A stretch of DNA of 64,000 bases from Dictyobacter vulcani. GTDB lineage: Bacteria > Chloroflexota > Ktedonobacteria > Ktedonobacterales > Ktedonobacteraceae. Made by a program: the position numbers and the translations under genes. Shown one piece after another: positions 16,837-26,817 of this stretch (the first letter of the stretch is position 1; every line of letters begins with the position of its first letter). The stretch spans positions 930,001-994,000 of the forward strand of contig NZ_BKZW01000001.1 of the NCBI RefSeq assembly GCF_008974265.1, read 5' to 3'. The notes below the pieces were generated by a model, which saw only the letters and a list, made by a program, of their open reading frames with translations, ran no database searches and was not told the origin of the DNA.

Positions 16837-17196
16837 CTATTTCTGCTTTAGATAGGTTTTTAACTTGCCTTGCTGGATAACCTGCACCAATTTAATGTGC
16901 CGCTCAATGGCATCATCTGCGTCCTCAGCCGCAAACTCACAGACTGGTAAACGCACCAGCGTATGATAGCCACCCTGCTGGGGATAGACATACGTCACAT
17001 AGGCACGCCCCATATTCGGATCAGCAAAAGTAGCAACAACATACTGCTTCTTATCGGGCGCGATGGCAATATGCCGGGCCAGATCAAGCGTCTGCAGGCG
17101 CATAGGTGCAGCACCCGGGAGCTCTAAATCCCGTTTTTCAGGAATCACCAACGGTATTAAAAATTGCTCTGAATTGACAACTTCATTCTCAGACAT
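16837..17196 (-). CDS. hypothetical protein, 119 aa
   Basis: A 119-residue soluble protein of unknown function, beginning MSENEVVNSEQF. AGGAGG lies seven bases before the ATG. The middle has alternating β-like segments (YVVATFADPNMGRAYVTYVYP, then YHTLVRLPVCEF) and the C-terminus is helical and basic (IQQGKLKTYLKQK). No motif is recognised. It stands between the promoter of the orphan small gene and the 3' end of the transglutaminase-like gene, from which it is separated by a hairpin. Confidence 0.75.
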   Translation of the reverse strand: MSENEVVNSEQFLIPLVIPEKRDLELPGAAPMRLQTLDLARHIAIAPDKKQYVVATFADPNMGRAYVTYVYPQQGGYHTLVRLPVCEFAAEDADDAIERHIKLVQVIQQGKLKTYLKQK

Positions 17197-17263
17197 GGAA
17201 TCCTCCTACCAAACAATAACCATAGAAATTGCAGCCCACAGTTAGCATGACAGGAGGCCGCAA

Positions 17264-17293
17264 CCTATAGTGTACGAGAATGGACACTATAGG
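17264..17293. terminator. inverted repeat after the moxR-tgpA operon
   Basis: CCTATAGTGT (17264-17273) and ACACTATAGG (17284-17293) form a perfect 10-bp stem with a 10-base loop, 15 bases past the transglutaminase-like gene. There is no T-run, so termination would be weak or factor-assisted. Confidence 0.5.
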
Positions 17294-17307
17294 TCAAGCA
17301 CTCCATG

Positions 17308-19800
17308 CTAAAATTCAATCTGCGGAGTTTTGCGCTTGCGCCGTTTTTTCTGCACGCTTTTATAGAAGCGCACCAATGCATCCGGTACGCGCCGTAAGAA
17401 GGCCGGATGCCTGAGTACATAGAAAAACAGGTGCAAGCGCAAGCGTTTCCATAAACCAGGCAATTCATTACTCTCATCCGCAGACCGGGGATGTTCAGAA
17501 CTTTCAGGATCAGCCCAGCGTTCACGCACATAGATATCTGCCAGACGATCAAGCGCCACTGCATCATCCTTTGTGGATAGAGCCGAACCGGCAAGATAGC
17601 GAAAATACTCATATGGCGTCTGTGATGAGCTACGCTTAATACCCGCCCACTCAGCCAGAGTACAGACACGACCATACAACTGCGTGGCCAGACTATACTG
17701 GCTAAAAAGCCGTCGCCACCAGAATGCAAAAATCACGCCTGCCATGACAATCAAAATCAAGATACTTCCCAGGGTAATATACAATTGGGTCAAAAACTGT
17801 TCCTGTGCTTGATTGTTTGTTGAACCGCCACTACCACTATCAGCAGGATTATCAATATTACGATTACGATGAGCATTGATTCCCGGTGCTGGTAGCGTAA
17901 TATGATTGTCTCCAGGAGTGGTTGAACTACTACCAGTATATTGATCAGGCAAAGGACGCGTAAAGGTTTTAAAACTGGCCGACGGCTCAAAATTAATCCA
18001 GCCATAGCCAGCAAAATAGACCTGAGTCCAGCTATGCGCATCCACACCACGAATTACATACTGACCACTGTCATACGTACCGGGAGCATAGCCAGCAACT
18101 TCTCGGGCAGGGATGCCCAGCGAGCGGGCCATCAAGGTCATAGCCGTTGAAAAATAGTTACAATAGCCGTCATGATTTTTATTATCAAACAAGAACCATA
18201 GCACGGGATCCGCCCCGGCCCGGGGATGAATATTCGTATTGTAACTGTAGTGCAAACGCAGATAACTTTCCAGCGCCTCTACCTTGTCATACATCGTCTT
18301 CGCCCCGGACTGTGCGACAATTTTCTCCGCCAGATCTTTAATACGTTTGTCTTTCTGTAAATAGGTAGGCACCACACTAAAATCTTTTACTGTCTGGGGA
18401 TTAAAATATTCAATGGGCTCTTCTGCATTAGGATTTTGATTGGGATTAAAGGCAGGGGCATCAGCGGGCATGGGAATGGCACGCAAAGATTCTTTATCTG
18501 CCGACGAGGCCGTGGAGACGACGGTATAATGCATACCAGCCTTCAAACTGGTCGTGTCATCTCCCAGCCAGGCAATAATCCCTCCACTCCCGTCTAAAGC
18601 ATTGGCAGGTACAGACATTTGAATAATATCGGAGGCACCCAATAGATATGGTTGCTGCTCACCTGGAGCTAATACCACATCAATTGTCTGCTTTACCGTA
18701 TGGGTTTTCTTTGTGCTGGTAACCAGCGTCGTGTTGGCGGCAATATGATACTTTTGATCGGAGTAAGCAATTGACCAGCCTTGATCATATGTATCATACG
18801 TCACCAATGTAAGATATTGAGGGTCAGGAGTATCGACCTTCACTTTAAAAACGGTATCGGTGGTCAGATTGGGATTGCCACCCAGAGTAAGCGTGTCTTT
18901 GAAATTGCCATGATTGGCAGCGACTTGATTGTTTGAGTTAGCAAAGGAATTATTAAACACATTAGCAAACTGCCCCAGCGGTCCTTTTGTCGTCCAGATC
19001 TGCGCCAGATGCGGCTCTGCATAGTAGCCAGGAAGAAGCCAGGAAAAAAGCAGGATGCCAATGGTGATCACGATTCCGGTTTGCATGAAATCCCAGCTAA
19101 GATCATCCGAGTAGCGCAGACCTTTGCGTCGCCAACCATAGATGGCTTGATAGAGATTGACCCGCAACAATAACAGCAGCGCGGCCAACAGAAAGATAGC
19201 CAGCAAAATTACATAAGGAGTAGCAACGCTATTCAAGTTGAAGATCAAAGCAACCGCATTCAATACCACGACAAGCCAGGGATGATGCCAGCGATACAGT
19301 AAAAGCGCGCTGAAGTAGGTGAGTATATAGCAAGCAAAGATGATAAACAGGAAGAATATGCCATCTTCACCATTAGGTCGATTCGCCGATACAAGTGCAA
19401 ACCAATGAGCGGCTCCCTGTAAACCCTGACTCATACTGCCATTATAAAAAAGTGCCAGCATGCGCCAGACGGCGAAGAGGATCCCCAGGACGATTGCACT
19501 TCCATAGACGAACACAGGAGGGAAATGCCGCTGCTTCGCCGACCAGACACCAAATATCAAGGCTAAGAGGGTTGAAAAAGTCAGTGTATTCAGATTATCA
19601 ACCCAGTTAGCGACCTGGATACACCAGGTCACACAGAAGACCAGCAGGGCCAGGAGAAAAAATGAAAACCAGCCTTCATCTAAATGAACAGCAAAACTTT
19701 TCGCCGAAAATTTATTCTCATTGCTGGCCCGACTACGCCGGGGCCTTTCTGGAGGATCTGTAATAAGTTTGGAAAGACGTTCCATCGCCGCATTGCGCAT
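17308..19800 (-). CDS. TgpA-like transglutaminase-domain membrane protein
   Basis: An 830-residue membrane protein. About six helices occupy residues 35-245. A periplasmic part follows, with the transglutaminase core containing HDGYCNYFSTAMTLMARSLG (catalytic Cys near 547), GVDAHSWTQVYF (His near 588) and GWINFEPS. One more helix (near 670) and a DUF4129-like C-terminal region with YEYFRYLAG complete it. This order matches TgpA/DUF3488 proteins of MoxR clusters, thought to act on cell-surface proteins or peptidoglycan. GAGGTG is found five bases before the ATG. It is the last gene of moxR-DUF58-tgpA. The very basic end (SVQKKRRKRK) is cytoplasmic. Confidence 0.92.
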   Translation of the reverse strand: MRNAAMERLSKLITDPPERPRRSRASNENKFSAKSFAVHLDEGWFSFFLLALLVFCVTWCIQVANWVDNLNTLTFSTLLALIFGVWSAKQRHFPPVFVYGSAIVLGILFAVWRMLALFYNGSMSQGLQGAAHWFALVSANRPNGEDGIFFLFIIFACYILTYFSALLLYRWHHPWLVVVLNAVALIFNLNSVATPYVILLAIFLLAALLLLLRVNLYQAIYGWRRKGLRYSDDLSWDFMQTGIVITIGILLFSWLLPGYYAEPHLAQIWTTKGPLGQFANVFNNSFANSNNQVAANHGNFKDTLTLGGNPNLTTDTVFKVKVDTPDPQYLTLVTYDTYDQGWSIAYSDQKYHIAANTTLVTSTKKTHTVKQTIDVVLAPGEQQPYLLGASDIIQMSVPANALDGSGGIIAWLGDDTTSLKAGMHYTVVSTASSADKESLRAIPMPADAPAFNPNQNPNAEEPIEYFNPQTVKDFSVVPTYLQKDKRIKDLAEKIVAQSGAKTMYDKVEALESYLRLHYSYNTNIHPRAGADPVLWFLFDNKNHDGYCNYFSTAMTLMARSLGIPAREVAGYAPGTYDSGQYVIRGVDAHSWTQVYFAGYGWINFEPSASFKTFTRPLPDQYTGSSSTTPGDNHITLPAPGINAHRNRNIDNPADSGSGGSTNNQAQEQFLTQLYITLGSILILIVMAGVIFAFWWRRLFSQYSLATQLYGRVCTLAEWAGIKRSSSQTPYEYFRYLAGSALSTKDDAVALDRLADIYVRERWADPESSEHPRSADESNELPGLWKRLRLHLFFYVLRHPAFLRRVPDALVRFYKSVQKKRRKRKTPQIEF

Positions 19801-19813
19801 ACGTTCACCTCTG

Positions 19814-21016
19814 TTATCTTGAACGCATAGTAGAACCAGTTTCTAAAAGCTGAGAAATCGCTTCACCACTTCGCACATGAATGACCGGAATGCCGGATCC
19901 TTCGAGCAAAGCAAATGTGTCTTCGTCTGGTGGTTGCTCTTCAAAAGAGGCAGCATCAAGTCCTATCACCGCCGTTTGGACACCTCGTAACTTCAGGTGG
20001 CGCAAACTTTCATGCCAATCCTGTGAATTAGCCGGGGTAATAACGATAGCAACCGTATTTCTGCCAAAGTGGAATGAGTCCATGGCCAGAGCTTCTTTAA
20101 GCTCAGGACCAGGACCAGCAGTTACGACGGCCAATAGTTCCAGCACACGCTCAATCTGCCGCTCTCCACGGTCAAGCGAGAGCACTTCCCGTCGCTCGCC
20201 ATTGACAATCATGCCCAGAGAAAAATCTTGCTGTAACAGGTACGTTGCCAGTGTGGCTGCAATCGTCACCGCATATTCTTCAGTAGACTCTTCACCCTCA
20301 CCAGCCTGCACGGCTTCATGGAGATCTAAAAAGATCCAGGCATCCACCGCCGGGTCCAGATCAAATTCTTTGACCATTAATTTATTGTAGTGCGCACTGG
20401 AACGCCAGTGAATACGGCTCAATGCATCACCACTCACATATTCACGGATAGTAGTAGGTGTCGTTGTCGTCTGCAGTGCACGGCGAGAATGCTTGCCTCG
20501 TCCCGGCAATCCACCGGTAAAAAGGGTGAAATTCGACAAAGGATATACACGCGGCAGAACCATTACTTCCCTGGCAGGCGCCAGCACAATGTGGCGCCGA
20601 AACAGGCCAAAAGGATCGCCGCTCATAGCCATGACGGGTCCCAGTTGAAAACGGCCACGCTGTCGACAAATGCTGCGGGCACGCCATCTGGCTCGCTTGC
20701 GTCCACCCATGCTGGCAACATAGCCAGCCCAATGGCCTGGCAACGTGGAACCATCAGCAATCTGTACCCAGAGCTTTGGCATTGCACTCAGGTTGTCCAG
20801 CATCAATTCCTCTTCAAACATTTCACCAACCTGTACCCGCCCTACTGACGAGTTGCGGCGAAAAACCATCTGACGCAGACTGAAGCGCGTCCATATCCAG
20901 GACAACACAAACATGACCACCAACACATAGGTAAGCACATACAGCACTTTCCAGGCACTGCTCACAGCAAAAAAGGCCAGAACCAGAATAAGTAAAAAAA
21001 CTTGCCAGGGACGCAT
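19814..21016 (-). CDS. DUF58-domain protein
   Basis: A protein of about 400 residues with two N-terminal helices (about 3-50) and the DUF58 signature REYVSGDALSRIHWRSSA in the middle. A VWA-like C-terminal half has DAWIFLDLHEAV. DUF58 proteins are encoded next to MoxR ATPases and are thought to be chaperoned by them. The ATG at 21016 follows the moxR stop by two bases and is preceded by GGGGG at good spacing. An upstream start at 21043 inside moxR is unlikely. Translational coupling with moxR is expected. Confidence 0.92.
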   Translation of the reverse strand: MRPWQVFLLILVLAFFAVSSAWKVLYVLTYVLVVMFVLSWIWTRFSLRQMVFRRNSSVGRVQVGEMFEEELMLDNLSAMPKLWVQIADGSTLPGHWAGYVASMGGRKRARWRARSICRQRGRFQLGPVMAMSGDPFGLFRRHIVLAPAREVMVLPRVYPLSNFTLFTGGLPGRGKHSRRALQTTTTPTTIREYVSGDALSRIHWRSSAHYNKLMVKEFDLDPAVDAWIFLDLHEAVQAGEGEESTEEYAVTIAATLATYLLQQDFSLGMIVNGERREVLSLDRGERQIERVLELLAVVTAGPGPELKEALAMDSFHFGRNTVAIVITPANSQDWHESLRHLKLRGVQTAVIGLDAASFEEQPPDEDTFALLEGSGIPVIHVRSGEAISQLLETGSTMRSR

Positions 21017-21018
21017 CG

Positions 21019-21987
21019 TTAGCGCCCCCTTCCACCAACCCACGCATTTGGTACTGGCACTTCTTTTAAAATCTCATCCAGGAGATTTGCTGAGGTGACC
21101 GAGCGTACACGTGCAGCAGGCGTAACAATGATACGATGGGCGAGTGTAGGCTTGGCTAATAATTTCACATCATCAGGAATCACATAGCCACGGCCACGAA
21201 TGGCGGCCAGAGCCTGGGCAGCACGAAAAAGGGCCAGAGAACCGCGCGGGCTCACACCCAGATAGATCTGTGCATGCTTGCGCGTCGCGTTAGCGATGGC
21301 CACAATATATTCACGTATCGATGGATCAACATGTATGCTACGTACCTGCTGCTGAATCAATACCAGTTCTTCAGCGGTCATAATCTGGGCCAGATCTTCG
21401 AGGGGATGATGGTGTTGATGGCTATCCAGAATATTGATTTCATCTTCTGGCTTTGGATAACCAAGCTGAATACTCATCATGAAGCGATCTAGCTGGGCTT
21501 CTGGTAAAGGAAAGGTACCTTCATACTCAATGGGATTCTGGGTAGCCATGACCATAAAGGGCTGTGGCAGACGGTACGTTACACCATCCACGGTAATCTG
21601 CGCTTCTTCCATGGCTTCAAGCAAGGCAGATTGGGTTTTGGGAGTCGCTCGGTTCACCTCGTCTGCCAGCACAATCTGTGACATAATCGGTCCCGGGCGA
21701 AACTCAAAGTTGCCATTCTTCTGATTGTAAATAGAGACACCAGTCACGTCACTTGGTAACAAATCAGGCGTAAACTGGATACGTTTAAAAGAGCAACCAA
21801 TTGAACGCGCAATTGATTTAGTAAGTACAGTCTTACCGACTCCAGGGACATCTTCAATCAAAATATGCCCATGGCAAATTACCGCAATCAAACTAAACGC
21901 AACGGGCTCAGCTTTACCTACAATGACCCGTTCAACGTTTCCAATAACACGCTGCACAGCGCTAGCAAGGTCTTGTACTGACTGCAT
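21019..21987 (-). CDS. MoxR-family AAA ATPase
   Basis: A 322-residue MoxR-type AAA+ ATPase. Walker A is [12 protein letters not shown] (about 45-56) and Walker B is [21 protein letters not shown]. It also has sensor 1 [21 protein letters not shown], the arginine-finger region QLDRFMM, and the sensor 2 segment [14 protein letters not shown]. MoxR proteins act as chaperones that assemble or activate enzyme complexes, often through VWA partners such as the DUF58 protein next door. GGAG lies six bases upstream of the ATG. It is the first gene of the three-gene operon. Confidence 0.95.
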   Translation of the reverse strand: MQSVQDLASAVQRVIGNVERVIVGKAEPVAFSLIAVICHGHILIEDVPGVGKTVLTKSIARSIGCSFKRIQFTPDLLPSDVTGVSIYNQKNGNFEFRPGPIMSQIVLADEVNRATPKTQSALLEAMEEAQITVDGVTYRLPQPFMVMATQNPIEYEGTFPLPEAQLDRFMMSIQLGYPKPEDEINILDSHQHHHPLEDLAQIMTAEELVLIQQQVRSIHVDPSIREYIVAIANATRKHAQIYLGVSPRGSLALFRAAQALAAIRGRGYVIPDDVKLLAKPTLAHRIIVTPAARVRSVTSANLLDEILKEVPVPNAWVGGRGR

Positions 21988-22289
21988 TCATTACTCCACT
22001 CAAGATTTTATTTGAACGGACGCATCGACACTATTTATTCAAAACTGCGAGGAACAGCGACTGGTATCTACTATGGTATCACTTACCCATCCTGAGTACA
22101 ACAAAGCTATGCTGTTCATGGTGAAGATAACGGTGCGCAGACTTTTCTAATTAGTACGATGCGTGATATGTTTTTGTTGCATCCTTCTTTATAAATATAC
22201 GCCTATCCTTATTCATATATCTCAGGAATAGTTATAATATCTTCGTCCACCCTAACAGGGACTATCCTCAAAGGCCAGTCTATGCTATT
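21988..22289. other. divergent promoter region moxR / acyP
   Basis: About 300 AT-rich bases between the divergent moxR and acyP operons. No gene is seen. TATGCT lies only a few bases before the acyP ATG, so a leaderless acyP transcript is possible but not established. Confidence 0.35.
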
Positions 22290-22595
22290 ATGGAAGACAT
22301 GAGCCAGAACAATCCGCACCAAAAAGAAGAACTCTACGCAGTGGTAGTCGGACTTGTACAGGGTGTAGGTTTTCGCTATTTTGTCGTCCAGAGGGCCCTT
22401 ACCCTGGGATTAGATGGATACGTTCGTAATGATAGTACTGGCGACGTTGAAGTAGTCGCCCAGGGGACGCACTCCGCTCTCGAACAGCTTCTGGCCCTGT
22501 TGCGACAGGGACCATCAGCGGCACAGGTACACGACGTACAGACAACCTGGAGACAACCCACGGAACATGTAAGCGGCTTCCACATCAGATGGTAG
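22290..22595 (+). CDS. acyP: acylphosphatase
   Basis: A 101-residue acylphosphatase, which hydrolyses the carboxyl-phosphate bond of small acyl phosphates. The catalytic signature GLVQGVGFRYFV includes the conserved Arg, and the second motif GYVRNDSTGDVEVVAQG includes the conserved Asn. The length is normal once a 10-15-residue N-terminal extension is allowed. No clear ribosome site precedes the ATG at 22290. The ATG at 22299 is an alternative. It heads a probable operon with gatC and gatA, 27 bases upstream of gatC. Confidence 0.93.
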   Translation: MEDMSQNNPHQKEELYAVVVGLVQGVGFRYFVVQRALTLGLDGYVRNDSTGDVEVVAQGTHSALEQLLALLRQGPSAAQVHDVQTTWRQPTEHVSGFHIRW

Positions 22596-22622
22596 CAGGT
22601 TAGAGATAGAAGAGGATACTGT

Positions 22623-22913
22623 ATGATTGATCGCGAGACGGTACAAAATGTAGCCAAACTCGCCAGACTGGGGCTGAGCGAGGAAGAGGTTGATACCTTT
22701 GGCAATCAACTTTCCGCCATTCTTGACCACATCCATATTTTACAGGAAGCGGATGTGAGTGGCGTTTCCCCAACAGCACATGCCTCGCGCAAGACCAATG
22801 TGATGCGCGTGGATGCGCCAGAGCCATCCTATCCACCCGAGGTGTTGCTGGCGAATGCTCCTGATCAGGATGAAAATTGCCTGAAGGTTAATGCGGTACT
22901 GGAGGAGGAGTAG
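22623..22913 (+). CDS. gatC: Asp-tRNA(Asn)/Glu-tRNA(Gln) amidotransferase subunit C
   Basis: A 96-residue GatC that stabilises the GatA-GatB complex of the tRNA-dependent transamidation pathway. It begins MIDRETVQNVAKLARLGLSE and contains QLSAILDHIHILQEADVSGV and the PTAHA motif, all typical. AGAGGA stands upstream of the ATG. It is followed six bases later by gatA. gatB is not in the window. Confidence 0.95.
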   Translation: MIDRETVQNVAKLARLGLSEEEVDTFGNQLSAILDHIHILQEADVSGVSPTAHASRKTNVMRVDAPEPSYPPEVLLANAPDQDENCLKVNAVLEEE

Positions 22914-22919
22914 GCTACG

Positions 22920-24377
22920 ATGACTGAGTTATATAAGTTAAGCATTACTGAAGCTGGCGAACTGTTACGTCAGCGTAAAATTTCGGCCGTCGAATTGACA
23001 CAGGCTCATCTGGAACGCATTCGTGAGGTAGAGCCGAAAGTAAAGGCCTTTACACTGGTCACCGATGAGCTTGCGCTCGAGCAGGCCAGGGAAGCCGATA
23101 AGCGCTTTGCGAGCGGCGACAATCTCCATCCTCTAACGGGTATCCCACTGGCTATAAAAGATGTCATCTGCACCAAAGATATTACCACCACCAGTGGCTC
23201 ACGGATGCTAGAGAACTTTAAGCCTCCGTATAACGCAACGGTCATGGAGCGCTTGAATGAGACGGGCTTTGTCATGGTGGGTAAGACCAACATGGACGAG
23301 TTCGCGATGGGATCCTCCACCGAACATTCAGCATTCTTTCCCACCAATAATCCCTGGGACCTTGAACGGGCTCCTGGCGGTAGTAGCGGCGGCTCGGCGG
23401 CGGCGGTTGCGGCTGGCATGGCAATGGGCTCGTATGGTAGTGATACCGGCGGCTCGATTCGCCAGCCTGGATCACTCTGTAATCTGGTTGGACTGAAACC
23501 AACCTATGGCCGTGTCTCGCGCTTTGGCTTGATTGCCTTTGCGTCTTCGCTGGATCAGATCGGACCCTTTGCCCGCAACGCTCGCGACGCAACTCTCCTG
23601 CTCCAGGCCATTGCTGGTCATGATCGCCGCGATGGTACCAGCTCAACTGAACCAGTCCAGGACTATGAAGCTGCGCTCTCAGGCAGCATCAAAGGATTGC
23701 GCATTGGTGTTCCCGAGGAATATTGGGTTGAGGGTACACAGCCTGGCGTGGTCAGTACGGTTAAAGCCAACATTGAACGCCTGCGTGAACTCGGTGCGGA
23801 AATCAGCCCGGTCTCACTCCCTCATACAAAATATGGTGTCGCCGCCTACTATATCATCGCTCCAGCTGAGGCCAGCTCAAATCTGTCTCGCTACGATGGT
23901 GTGAAATATGGCTACTCCTATCGCGATACCAGCGATATGTGGGAAGCGATGGAAAAGACGCGCGAAATTGGCTTTGGTGCCGAGGTAAAACGCCGTATCA
24001 TGCTGGGTACCTATGCACTCTCAGCCGGTTATTATGATGCATATTACAAACGGGCAGAGAAGATCCGCGCGCTGATCAAACAGGACTTTGATCAGGCTTT
24101 TGAGAAATTCGATGCTCTGGTGAGTCCTGCGGCGCCTACCGTCGCCTTCAAAATTGGTGAAATCTCAGATCCCTATCAGATGTACTTGCAGGACGTCTTT
24201 ACTATTCCTGCGAACCTGGCTGGTATCTGCGGCGTCTCAATCCCTGGTGGCTTCAATGATGGCCTGCCAGTTGGACTGCAATTGCTGGGCAATGTCTTTA
24301 AAGAAGATGTCATCTTACGCATTGCTGATGCCTTTGAGAAAGTCACCGATTACCATACCCTCTGGCCTAACCTATAA
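22920..24377 (+). CDS. gatA: Asp-tRNA(Asn)/Glu-tRNA(Gln) amidotransferase subunit A
   Basis: A 485-residue GatA glutaminase subunit that releases ammonia from glutamine for amidation of Glu-tRNA(Gln) or Asp-tRNA(Asn). The amidase catalytic triad is visible: Lys in GIPLAIKDV (K79), the cis-Ser of GGSSGGSAAA (near 155) and the nucleophile Ser in GSDTGGSIRQP (near 178). The C-terminal FTIPANLAGICGVSIPGG region is also typical. The gene is full length and directly follows gatC, which distinguishes it from generic amidases. A terminator closes the operon. Confidence 0.96.
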   Translation: MTELYKLSITEAGELLRQRKISAVELTQAHLERIREVEPKVKAFTLVTDELALEQAREADKRFASGDNLHPLTGIPLAIKDVICTKDITTTSGSRMLENFKPPYNATVMERLNETGFVMVGKTNMDEFAMGSSTEHSAFFPTNNPWDLERAPGGSSGGSAAAVAAGMAMGSYGSDTGGSIRQPGSLCNLVGLKPTYGRVSRFGLIAFASSLDQIGPFARNARDATLLLQAIAGHDRRDGTSSTEPVQDYEAALSGSIKGLRIGVPEEYWVEGTQPGVVSTVKANIERLRELGAEISPVSLPHTKYGVAAYYIIAPAEASSNLSRYDGVKYGYSYRDTSDMWEAMEKTREIGFGAEVKRRIMLGTYALSAGYYDAYYKRAEKIRALIKQDFDQAFEKFDALVSPAAPTVAFKIGEISDPYQMYLQDVFTIPANLAGICGVSIPGGFNDGLPVGLQLLGNVFKEDVILRIADAFEKVTDYHTLWPNL

Positions 24378-24391
24378 AACTTCTTTTTTGA

Positions 24392-24443
24392 CGCTCTGTT
24401 CCTTCTCATCTATCTTTACAGGAAGGACCAGAGCGCCTTTTTT
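24392..24443 (+). terminator. intrinsic terminator of acyP-gatC-gatA
   Basis: CGCTCTGTTCCTTC pairs with GGAAGGACCAGAGCG (one bulge), and a run of six T follows. It lies 14 bases past gatA. Confidence 0.85.
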
Positions 24444-24481
24444 ACCATCTACTATAAAAAATGAATAGGTAATAGAGTATA

Positions 24482-25456
24482 ATGGGACGTCGTATTCTTG
24501 TAGTTTCTCTTCTTTGCCTGGCAATTTTTTTGCTGATTTTAACTTCCGTTCTTGTTTTTACCCCCGCAGGCACCTCTTTTCTCACGACGACCGGCATCAC
24601 CGCCCCACCAACTCCGACCCCGCTACCACTGGCATCACCAACACCTGTGCCAACCCCTCAACCAGTATTGACAGCAAAAGGCTCACCTCCCGACATTACA
24701 GCCACCGCCAGCCTGCTCCTCGATGCCGATACAGGCCATGTCCTCTATGAGAAACAAGCGGAAAAACCATTGCTGATGGCTAGCACAACGAAGATTATGA
24801 CTGCTTTGATCATCATTCAAACGGCGAATCTAGATCAGCCTATCCATGTCCATCAGGATGCCATTGATCGGGTGGTACTGGATGATGGAAGTAGCGCAGG
24901 CCTGGTAGTGGGGGATGTGTTGCCGCTCAGGGATATGCTCTATGCTTTGATGCTAGCCTCTGGTAACGATGCTGCCTATGCGATTACCGATGAACTGGGT
25001 GGTGGAGATCGAACCGTCTTCGTTGCACGCATGAATCTTTTTGCCCATCGCCTTCACCTCTTCCAGACACATTTTAATAGTCCTGACGGCCTGACTGCCG
25101 ACAGTACAACACACTACACCACAGCCTATGATCTGGCGATCTTAAGCCGCTATGCCATGAGTATTCCACTCTTTGCGCAGATTGTGCGCACACAAACCTA
25201 TACCGCCCACGCTCCCAATCGGGATCTGGTATGGACCAACACCAATAAGTTGCTCGGGACATACCCGGGCATCAGTGGGATTAAAACAGGACACACCTTT
25301 GGCGCCGGCTACTGTCTGGTCTTCTCTGCGGCACGCGGGCAGCACCATTTGATTGGCGTCATTTTGAATAGTCCGGATGAAACACTGCGCAATAAAGAAG
25401 CAGCCACGCTGCTGGATTGGGGTTTTCAATTACCAGTGCTACCACCAAAGGAATAA
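24482..25456 (+). CDS. D-alanyl-D-alanine carboxypeptidase (peptidase S11 family)
   Basis: A 324-residue penicillin-binding D,D-carboxypeptidase. A membrane anchor or signal sequence (about 5-27) is followed by a Pro/Thr-rich linker to about residue 65. The catalytic domain carries all three active-site boxes: STTK (SxxK), SGND (SxN) and KTGHT (KTG). It trims terminal D-Ala from peptidoglycan pentapeptides outside the membrane. The C-terminal domain of PBP5 is absent, as in many DacA/DacF-like enzymes. It stands alone after the gatA terminator. Confidence 0.93.
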   Translation: MGRRILVVSLLCLAIFLLILTSVLVFTPAGTSFLTTTGITAPPTPTPLPLASPTPVPTPQPVLTAKGSPPDITATASLLLDADTGHVLYEKQAEKPLLMASTTKIMTALIIIQTANLDQPIHVHQDAIDRVVLDDGSSAGLVVGDVLPLRDMLYALMLASGNDAAYAITDELGGGDRTVFVARMNLFAHRLHLFQTHFNSPDGLTADSTTHYTTAYDLAILSRYAMSIPLFAQIVRTQTYTAHAPNRDLVWTNTNKLLGTYPGISGIKTGHTFGAGYCLVFSAARGQHHLIGVILNSPDETLRNKEAATLLDWGFQLPVLPPKE

Positions 25457-25480
25457 CTCTGCAGATCAGTTTTTCTATAC

Positions 25481-25509
25481 AAAAAGAGGACACCGTTATG
25501 GCGTCCTCT
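25481..25509 (-). terminator. intrinsic terminator of the TIM-barrel gene
   Basis: On the minus strand AGAGGACGCC-ATAAC-GGTGTCCTCT (one G-U pair) is followed by TTTTT. It lies between the convergent carboxypeptidase and isomerase-like genes. Confidence 0.8.
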
Positions 25510-25531
25510 CTCTTTATCGCGCTGAATACCC

Positions 25532-26530
25532 TTATTTTTTGCTGAAAGCCGCATCAAAAGCCACATTTGATGGTGCAAAGTCAGAGCGACGTACAAAGGC
25601 CAGCGCATCCTGGGCTCCATACTCACGATCCATACCAGAATCTTCCCATTCGATGGAGAGCGGACCCTGATAACCAATGCGGTTCAATGTACGGATAATC
25701 GACTCGAAATCCACATCGCCATGGCCAGGTGAGACAAAATCCCAACCACGCTCAGCCTCACCAAAATTCAGGTGGGAAGCCAGGATGCTGCGGCGACCAT
25801 TCAAATGGCGCTTGGAATCCTTCACATGCACATGATAAATGCGCTCCGCGAATTCTGCCAGGAAGGTGGCTGAATCCAGGAACTGTGGTACCAGGTGGCT
25901 GGGATCAAAGTTGATGCCAAAACCTGGACGATTGTTAATGGCATCCAGTGTCTTACGCGTCGTCACAAAATCATAAGCGATTTCGGTGGGGTGAACTTCC
26001 AGAGCAAATTTGACACCCTCTTGATCAAAGACATCGATAATAGGATTCCAGCGCTGCGCGAATTCTTCATAACCGCGCTCGATCTCGGCAAAATCATTGG
26101 GCGGGAAAGAATAAAGCATATGCCAGACGGCCGAACCAGTAAAGCCAGTCACACGGTCGACTCCAAATTTGGCGGCGGCACGCGCGATATCTTTCATACG
26201 CTCAGCAGCCCGTTTACGCACACCTTCTTGTTCGCCATCGCCCCAGATTTCGGCAGGCAAAATATTTTTATGGCGCGGATCAATTGGATCACAGGTTGCC
26301 TGACCGATTAAGTGCGCACCAATGGCATACACTTTTAAGTTGTGCTTATCTAAAATCGCACGTAGAGACTCTGCATAGCCAGGCTCATTGAGGATACGTA
26401 CTTCATCAAAATGCTGACCGGACGAAGCCAGTTCAAGGCCATCAAACCCCCAACGGCTCGCTTTGGCAGCAAGCTCTTCTAAAGGCAGGTCGCCCCATTG
26501 GCCAGTGAAAAGTGTTACAGGTCGTGCCAT
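25532..26530 (-). CDS. sugar phosphate isomerase/epimerase (xylose isomerase-like TIM barrel)
   Basis: A 332-residue AP-endonuclease-2 superfamily TIM barrel. Typical segments are KASRWGFDGLEL (strand 2), LEVHPTEIAYDF with a metal-binding Glu, NFDPSHLVPQ (Asp-His), YHVHVKDSKR and SPGHGDVDFESI, ending in the LSIEWEDSG metal ligand. Members isomerise or epimerise sugars, inositols or hydroxypyruvate using divalent metals. AAGGGGG stands well placed before the ATG. No sugar-transport or dehydrogenase genes are adjacent, so the substrate is not indicated. Confidence 0.92.
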   Translation of the reverse strand: MARPVTLFTGQWGDLPLEELAAKASRWGFDGLELASSGQHFDEVRILNEPGYAESLRAILDKHNLKVYAIGAHLIGQATCDPIDPRHKNILPAEIWGDGEQEGVRKRAAERMKDIARAAAKFGVDRVTGFTGSAVWHMLYSFPPNDFAEIERGYEEFAQRWNPIIDVFDQEGVKFALEVHPTEIAYDFVTTRKTLDAINNRPGFGINFDPSHLVPQFLDSATFLAEFAERIYHVHVKDSKRHLNGRRSILASHLNFGEAERGWDFVSPGHGDVDFESIIRTLNRIGYQGPLSIEWEDSGMDREYGAQDALAFVRRSDFAPSNVAFDAAFSKK

Positions 26531-26817
26531 TACGTCCCCCTTACAAAAACTTTTTCGATCGTTCCATCGACCAGGCTATATATATAAAGGAGAAGTCGCC
26601 ACGCTGGCCGATCAGAAACTGCACTATCATTCGAACTTGAGTATACCATAAGGGACACATGTTTTTCATCTGCATCAACAAATCATGCCATTCAATCGTG
26701 TGAGCGAAGTCGCCTGACTGGTTGTCACGTTTCCGCACTACTGATCAGCTTTCCATTGTTGCGTTGTGGCGATTTCGCTAGCCACGATTGAGTGACGTTC
26801 ACGATTGCTTTTTAATA